Translations under genes and position numbers: made by a program
Assembly: GCA_032111745.1 (NCBI GenBank)
Contig: JAULUH010000231.1
Span: 1-25,703 of the forward strand
Reading direction: 5' to 3'
Length of the DNA stretch: 25,703 nt
Source: JAULUH01 sp032111745
Lineage (GTDB): Bacteria > Chloroflexota > Anaerolineae > JAAEKA01
Notes under the pieces: model-generated
Databases searched by the model: none
What the model was told of the DNA's origin: nothing
What the model saw: the letters and a program-made list of their open reading frames with translations, nothing else
In this document: one piece after another, positions 21,713-25,703 of the stretch
How positions within the stretch are numbered: the first letter of the stretch is position 1
Layout of the letters: each line of letters begins with the position of its first letter

Positions 21713-22000
21713 CTACACATAGGTTGCGCGCAGGAGTGGGTGGATCAAATCCTCAGGAACGCGATTGATCTCAATGAAGTGATTGATCTGATCCTGGTGT
21801 TCGGCATAGTAGCGTAGGGCATCAAAGACTTGGGCCAGCGTCAGATGAGGAAGATGCACCGGCATCTCTTCGGGCGGCACACCCTGACGCCACATCTCGA
21901 CGATGGCACGAACTGGAGTTCTTGTACCGTGAATAATCGGCTCACCACCCAGGGTTGCAGCATCGGAGATAAAATAGGATCGTTCCTGTTCCTTTTCCAT
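21713..22000 (-). CDS. DUF433 antitoxin-like protein, no toxin partner
   Basis: I chose ATG 22000, which has CGAGGTG about 10 bp upstream; the frame stays open to 22540 but the extra part is not protein-like. The 95 residues include LGGEPIIHGTRTPVRAIVEM and WRQGVPPEEMPVHLPHLTLA. This is the DUF433 winged-helix pattern of a VapB-like antitoxin that usually precedes a DUF5615 PIN-like toxin. Downstream there is only the end of the flavodoxin gene on the other strand. The antitoxin is thus an orphan, acting perhaps on a toxin elsewhere or as a plain repressor. Confidence 0.85.
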   Translation of the reverse strand: MEKEQERSYFISDAATLGGEPIIHGTRTPVRAIVEMWRQGVPPEEMPVHLPHLTLAQVFDALRYYAEHQDQINHFIEINRVPEDLIHPLLRATYV

Positions 22001-22020
22001 CGCGCTGACACCTCGGTGAC

Positions 22021-22039
22021 ATGATGCTTCCGGCATCAT
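22021..22039. promoter_or_regulatory. Palindrome upstream of DUF433, candidate operator
   Basis: ATGATGC (22021-22027) and GCATCAT (22033-22039) form a perfect inverted repeat with a 5-bp centre. It lies 21 bp upstream of the DUF433 start codon. Autoregulation by the antitoxin is the simplest reading. Confidence 0.5.
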
Positions 22040-22123
22040 AGCTTGTTCCGCAAGATCTGGCAATCGATCTCTATCCTTCGAAGCATGCTTGATGCTGGAA
22101 TTCAGAAGATGAGGAGCCTTTGA

Positions 22124-22954
22124 ATGGCCCCACGTAACATCGAGGCCGCGCCCCATCATCTGCCTATCAGGCATAGACTGGGGCTCGTGGTTGCGGCATC
22201 GCTCGGTATTGCCCTGCTGGTGGCTGGTGGGTCCATGGCTGGCCTTCTGTTCCCGGATGCCATCTACCCCACGCCAGAGCTCAAGCGGTCCTTTGTCGCC
22301 AACGACGTGGTCAATCTCCTGATCGGCGTGCCCATCTTGCTGGGCTCGATGGCGCTGGCGCGGCGGGGCAAGCTGATCGGGCTGTTGTTGTGGCCGGGGG
22401 CGCTGCTCTACGTGATCTACAACGCCATCGCCTATGTCGTTGCCCTCCCTGTGGGGTGGGCCTTCGTGCTCAATCTGGTGTTGCTGGCACTGGCCATCTA
22501 CACGCTTGCCGGCCTCCTGGCCAGCATCGACGGGACGCAAGTGCAGGGGCGGCTGGCCGGCGCGGTGCCCGAGCGGATGGGGGGCGGCGTGCTCATGGGA
22601 TTGGGCGTACTGTTCCTGTTGCGAGAGGTCGGGGTGCTGGCTGGGGCAATCACCGGCGGAGACGGGCTGCCGCGACCGGAGCTGGCGGTTCTGGTGGCCG
22701 ACACCTTGATCATCTCGGCGTGGATCATCGGCGGCGCGCTGCTGTGGCGGTGCCAGGAGCTGGGCTACGTGACCGGTACCGGGTTGCTCTTCCAGGCGAG
22801 CATGTTGTTCATCGGCCTGATCATCTTTTTGCTCTTGCAGTCCATGCTGACGGATGCGGCCTTCGGGCTGGTCGACGTGCTAGTGGTCTTGGTCATCGGA
22901 CTGGTGTGTTTCGTACCCTGCGTGCTCTTTGTGCGCGGCGGGGTTAGGTCCTAG
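22124..22954 (+). CDS. Integral membrane protein of unknown function
   Basis: ATG 22124 has GAGGAG 8-13 bp upstream. The 276 residues contain about eight hydrophobic helices and very few charged residues within them, for example RLGLVVAASLGIALLVAGGS, LLIGVPILLGSMAL and FIGLIIFLLLQSML. The pattern recalls the many small uncharacterised membrane proteins of Chloroflexota. No transport, enzyme or signal motif was found. It is followed 61 bp later by the alpha/beta hydrolase. Confidence 0.75.
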   Translation: MAPRNIEAAPHHLPIRHRLGLVVAASLGIALLVAGGSMAGLLFPDAIYPTPELKRSFVANDVVNLLIGVPILLGSMALARRGKLIGLLLWPGALLYVIYNAIAYVVALPVGWAFVLNLVLLALAIYTLAGLLASIDGTQVQGRLAGAVPERMGGGVLMGLGVLFLLREVGVLAGAITGGDGLPRPELAVLVADTLIISAWIIGGALLWRCQELGYVTGTGLLFQASMLFIGLIIFLLLQSMLTDAAFGLVDVLVVLVIGLVCFVPCVLFVRGGVRS

Positions 22955-23015
22955 CCCGCGGCCTGGCGCAGTCGCAAGACACGGCGACCAGGAATTCACG
23001 AGGAGGAAGGGACAA

Positions 23016-24020
23016 ATGCAGACGAAGAGGCGAGCGACACTGAAGTTGGTGGGCGGCGGGCTGCTGGCTGCCATGGCCGGAGGGATGGCGGCGGTCTATG
23101 CCAGTTACGCGCGCGACATGGCGGCGGCGCGAGCACGGGTGCAAGCGAGTAGGCGGATGATCGAGACGGCCTGCGGCCCTGTGGAGTACGGGGAAAGCGG
23201 CGCGGGCGCGCCGGTGTTGGTGATCCACGGCGCGGCCGGCGGGTTCGACCAGGGCTTGACGATCGGGGAAGCGGGGCTCGGCACCGGCTATCGCCTGATC
23301 GCGCCATCCCGTTTCGGCTACCTGGGCGCGCCCGTGCCAGCGCAGGCCAGCGTGGCGGCGCAGGCGGAGGTGTATGCCTGCCTGCTGGACGCCTTGGGGA
23401 TCGACCAGGTGGCGGTGATCGGCTTCTCGGCGGGCGGGCCGTCGGCGCTGCAATTCGCGCTGCAGTATCCGCAGCGGACGACGCGGCTGGCCATGCTGGC
23501 GGCTATCAGCATGCGCCCACCACTTACCGCGGAAGAGGAGCGGACGGAGAGTGCGATCAACCGGATGGTCGGGTCGGACTTCGTCTACTGGGCAGCCATC
23601 CGGGCTGCACCCTCCAAGGTACTGGCGCTGTTGGGGGTGAAGAAGCCAGTGCAGCGCGCAATGGCTGCGGAGGAACGGGCCATCATCTACCGGGTCCTGG
23701 AAGAGATGCTGCCTATGTCGCCCCGTTTGCCGGGCATCGCCGTGGATCAGGCGTTCGAGATGCCGGCGGTTTCGCTGAGCCAGATCACATGTCCGGTACT
23801 GGTGATCCATGCCCGCGACGACACCCTGGTGACGATCGACTACGGCCTGCACACGGCCCGCTCGATCCCTGGGGCGCAGTGGGTGCCGTTCGAGACGGGC
23901 GGGCATTTCCTGGGCGGGCACTATAGGGAGCTGCAAGGGCTGGTGAGCCGATTCCTGGAGGGTGAGGTGGTCGCGGGGACGCTGGATGGGGAGTCTGGAT
24001 CACGAACGCACGAAGAATAG
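23016..24020 (+). CDS. Alpha/beta hydrolase with N-terminal membrane anchor
   Basis: ATG 23016 has AGGAGGAAGG just upstream, so I reject the longer frame from 22929. The 334 residues start with KRRATLK and one hydrophobic helix (10-32), a signal anchor. The fold is a complete alpha/beta hydrolase: oxyanion loop HGAAGG (71-76), nucleophile Ser138 in GFSAGG, acid Asp268 or Asp269 in HARDDTLV, and base His297 in GGHFLGG. The substrate, an ester or similar, is unknown. The last ten residues (GESGSRTHEE) and the stop come from the 'cacgaacgcacgaag' repeat, so the original C-terminus was probably a little shorter or different. Confidence 0.88.
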   Translation: MQTKRRATLKLVGGGLLAAMAGGMAAVYASYARDMAAARARVQASRRMIETACGPVEYGESGAGAPVLVIHGAAGGFDQGLTIGEAGLGTGYRLIAPSRFGYLGAPVPAQASVAAQAEVYACLLDALGIDQVAVIGFSAGGPSALQFALQYPQRTTRLAMLAAISMRPPLTAEEERTESAINRMVGSDFVYWAAIRAAPSKVLALLGVKKPVQRAMAAEERAIIYRVLEEMLPMSPRLPGIAVDQAFEMPAVSLSQITCPVLVIHARDDTLVTIDYGLHTARSIPGAQWVPFETGGHFLGGHYRELQGLVSRFLEGEVVAGTLDGESGSRTHEE

Positions 24021-24090
24021 ACGGATGCACGAAGTACGGAGCGCAAAATCAGGAGCCGCGAAGCAGCGAGCACGAAACATAGAGGCGGCT
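23996..24090. repeat. Degenerate 'cacgaacgcacgaag' repeat region
   Basis: CACGAACGCACG at 24001-24012 is followed by GATGCACGAAGT and GAGCACGAAAC units. It is a decayed member of the same style of repeat as at 2258 and 20686. It spans the end of the hydrolase gene. The rest of 24090-24202 holds nothing that I recognise. Confidence 0.65.
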
Positions 24091-24202
24091 CGCTGCATAG
24101 CCGAGGATAGAGACGACCACAGAGCAAAATGGCCCGGCGACAGGATGAAATGTTCCGGCGCGGCTAAAGGGGGCGGGGGATGATGGCCTGTAGAATTCCC
24201 TC

Positions 24203-24231
24203 TTGACATCTGCTACTCCCTGTGCTAGTAT
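24203..24231 (+). promoter_or_regulatory. Consensus promoter of the LacI-family gene
   Basis: A perfect TTGACA (24203-24208), 17-bp spacer and TAGTAT (24226-24231) lie 84 bp ahead of the regulator's start codon. The expected transcription start is close to 24238, at the edge of the operator pair. Confidence 0.82.
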
Positions 24232-24240
24232 TGCAGATGT

Positions 24241-24272
24241 TCACGCAATCGATTGCGCAACCGATTGCGTGA
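24241..24272. promoter_or_regulatory. Overlapping LacI-type operators
   Basis: CGCAATCGATTGCG (24244-24257) is a perfect 14-bp palindrome with the central CG usual for LacI-family operators. A near-perfect second copy, CGCAACCGATTGCG, follows at 24256-24269, 12 bp on and sharing two bases. The outer 11-bp arms (24241-24251 and 24262-24272) are also complementary. The site lies just downstream of the promoter, so binding would block transcription; the nearby LacI protein is the likely ligand. Confidence 0.8.
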
Positions 24273-24315
24273 GTGATTGTGAAAGGCTTCCTTCCCCGTT
24301 TCTACAAGAGGTCCG

Positions 24316-25341
24316 ATGGCTACGATCAGTCAGGTGGCGGCGCGGGCGGGTGTGTCGCCGACGACGGTGTCCCATGTCATCAACGAGACCCGCTTCGTGT
24401 CCAGCGAAGTGCGACTGCGCGTGCAGCAGGCCATGGACGACCTCGGCTACCAACCTAATGCCCTGGCGCGGTCGCTGCGGCGGGGTGTGACGCATACCCT
24501 TGGCCTGATCCTGCCGGATAGCAGTAACCCCTTTTTTGCGGAAGTAGCGCAGAACCTGGAAGTCGAGGCGTTCGACCAGGGCTACAATGTCATCCTGTGC
24601 AACGCCGAGGGCTCGCCGTCGAAGGAGAGCCTCTACCTGGAGGTGTTGCAGAAGAGGCAGGTGGACGGGCTGATCCTGCTGATCACGGGCGAGGATAGCG
24701 GGTCGCTGTCCCAGGCGCTGCGCCCGGCCGTGCCGATCGTGATGCTCGATCGGGACCTGCCCACTGCAGATGCGGATGTGGTGTTGGCCGACAACCGGCT
24801 GGGGGCAGTCCTGGCCACTACGCATTTGCTCCAGCTGGGGCACAGGCGCATCGGCTGCATCTCCGGGCCCTCCCATATCACCCCCAGCGCGCGGCGGGTG
24901 TCGGGATACATGGATGCCCTGGCGGAGGCCGGTATCCCGTTCGACGAGGCGCTGGTAGTGCGCGGGGATTTTCATCCGGAGTCGGGCCGGGCAGGGGTTC
25001 GTGCCCTGCTCGACCGGCCTGACCGGCCGACGGCCATCTTTGCGTGTAACGATCTGATGGCGATTGGTGCGGTGCGCGGGGCCTGTGAGCAGGGGCTCAG
25101 TGTCCCGGCAGACCTGAGTATTGTGGGCTTCGACGATATCCAGCTGGCTTCCTACATTACGCCGTCGCTGACGACGGTGGTGCAGCCGAAGGCAGAGATG
25201 GCCCGCGCGGCCATCAGGCTGCTGATGGAGCGAATGGCCGAGCGCGGCCTTCCGGTCAGACGGCAGGTGTTGTCGCCGACGTTGGTCGTGCGCGAGAGCA
25301 GCCGGGCATGCCAGGACAAAGGAGGTGTTGCGGGAACCTAG
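24316..25341 (+). CDS. LacI-family transcriptional regulator
   Basis: The 341 residues have the N-terminal LacI helix-turn-helix ATISQVAARAGVSPTTVSHV (2-21), a hinge NALARSLRR (47-55) that enters the minor groove at the central CG, and a periplasmic-binding-protein-like effector domain. That domain includes LGLILPDSSNPFFAEVAQNL, QVDGLILL, FACNDLMAIGAV and SIVGFDDIQLASY. A sugar or related metabolite should bind between the two lobes. It most likely represses itself through 24241-24272 and controls the sugar-binding lipoprotein gene starting 119 bp downstream; the latter is inferred from order only. Confidence 0.95.
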   Translation: MATISQVAARAGVSPTTVSHVINETRFVSSEVRLRVQQAMDDLGYQPNALARSLRRGVTHTLGLILPDSSNPFFAEVAQNLEVEAFDQGYNVILCNAEGSPSKESLYLEVLQKRQVDGLILLITGEDSGSLSQALRPAVPIVMLDRDLPTADADVVLADNRLGAVLATTHLLQLGHRRIGCISGPSHITPSARRVSGYMDALAEAGIPFDEALVVRGDFHPESGRAGVRALLDRPDRPTAIFACNDLMAIGAVRGACEQGLSVPADLSIVGFDDIQLASYITPSLTTVVQPKAEMARAAIRLLMERMAERGLPVRRQVLSPTLVVRESSRACQDKGGVAGT

Positions 25342-25383
25342 ATGCCGAGGACATTGGAGAACCAGCGCTCGTGGCCTGCGTTA

Positions 25384-25421
25384 GGCGGTACGCAGGTCGC
25401 GCCATCGGTGTGAGTACCGCC
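25384..25421. promoter_or_regulatory. Inverted repeat in the leader of the sugar-binding lipoprotein gene
   Basis: GGCGGTAC (25384-25391) pairs perfectly with GTACCGCC (25414-25421) across 22 nt. It lies between the LacI gene and the next gene and has no T-run. It may be a leader hairpin or a weak attenuator. Confidence 0.4.
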
Positions 25422-25460
25422 GATTCGGTTAAGCATATCGCTCAATCAAGGAGGAAGGCT

Positions 25461-25703
25461 ATGAAAGCCTGGCGGTTGGTGGTCGTATTGCTGGCAGTGG
25501 TCGCGCTGCTCGTTTCTTGTGTGCCCGTTCAGCCTGTGGCTCCCCAGGCTGAGACACCTGCGGCAGTGCCGGAGGCCACGCCTGCGGTGGTTGAGGAGTC
25601 GATGGAGCCGGTGGCGGTGGGGCTGGTGATGAAATCGCTGGCCAACGAGTTCTTCAGGGTGATGGGTGAAGGGACAGAGGCATGGGCCAAGACGCGGCCC
25701 GAC
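25461..25703 (+). CDS. Sugar-binding lipoprotein (ribose/RbsB type), N-terminal part
   Basis: ATG 25461 has a strong AAGGAGG at 25448-25454. The 81 codons visible begin MKAWRLVVVLLAVVALLVSC, a lipoprotein signal ending in lipobox LLVSC (Cys20). A Pro/Ala/Glu linker follows to about residue 52. The start of a type 1 periplasmic binding fold then reads VAVGLVMKSLANEFFRVMGE. The pattern AVGLVMKSLANEFF is typical of the ribose/galactose family (CUT2 systems). The gene runs off the right edge. It should be followed by an ATPase with two nucleotide-binding domains and a permease. Confidence 0.85.
   Translation, partial: MKAWRLVVVLLAVVALLVSCVPVQPVAPQAETPAAVPEATPAVVEESMEPVAVGLVMKSLANEFFRVMGEGTEAWAKTRPD

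Overview
The window is high-GC DNA from a bacterium, most likely a Chloroflexota (Anaerolineae or Caldilineae type). This is inferred from F420-type redox enzymes, lipoprotein-dependent CUT1 sugar transport, paired intergenic palindromes and 'cacgaagg'-type intergenic repeats, not from any marker gene. No rRNA, tRNA, CRISPR array or transposase was seen.

Left part (1-8.8 kb), accessory or defence-like. The left edge carries, on the minus strand, the first 112 codons of a protein that reads like JetA, the kleisin of the Wadjet SMC anti-plasmid system. It is preceded by a 4-nt-overlapping small XRE regulator with a near-consensus promoter. On the plus strand follow a ribbon-helix-helix/DUF5678 protein coupled to a retropepsin-like protease (with an early in-frame stop), an orphan HicB-like protein and a 63-bp tandem repeat. 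Next comes a tight three-gene cassette: a SNF2-family helicase, a coiled-coil/cysteine-cluster protein of unknown function, and a SWIM zinc-finger protein. A convergent, apparently N-terminally shortened pRiA4b ORF-3-like gene closes the region.

Middle part (8.9-15.4 kb). A small unknown ORF with a terminator and a second long hairpin is followed by a translationally coupled pair: a CHAD protein and a membrane-anchored solute-binding/vWA fusion. Then come a DDN-like nitroreductase, two tandem PPOX/F420-type paralogues and a zinc-free MDR oxidoreductase that ends early at an in-frame TGA. Two long perfect palindromes sit between these genes.

Right part (15.4-25.7 kb). A consensus promoter and structured leader precede a sugar ABC operon (lipoprotein plus two permeases, no ATPase), then a His-rich zinc CDF exporter. 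A redox cluster of two flavodoxin-fold proteins flanks a small membrane protein. An orphan DUF433 antitoxin (minus strand), an unknown membrane protein and an alpha/beta hydrolase follow. Last is a LacI regulator with a consensus promoter and overlapping palindromic operators, followed by the start of a ribose-type sugar-binding lipoprotein that runs off the right edge.

The strongest leads are the Wadjet-plus-XRE edge, the SNF2/Zn-cluster/SWIM cassette, the DUF5678-retropepsin module, two genes cut just before a recognisable tail by single in-frame stops, and the unusually rich set of intergenic palindromes and repeats.
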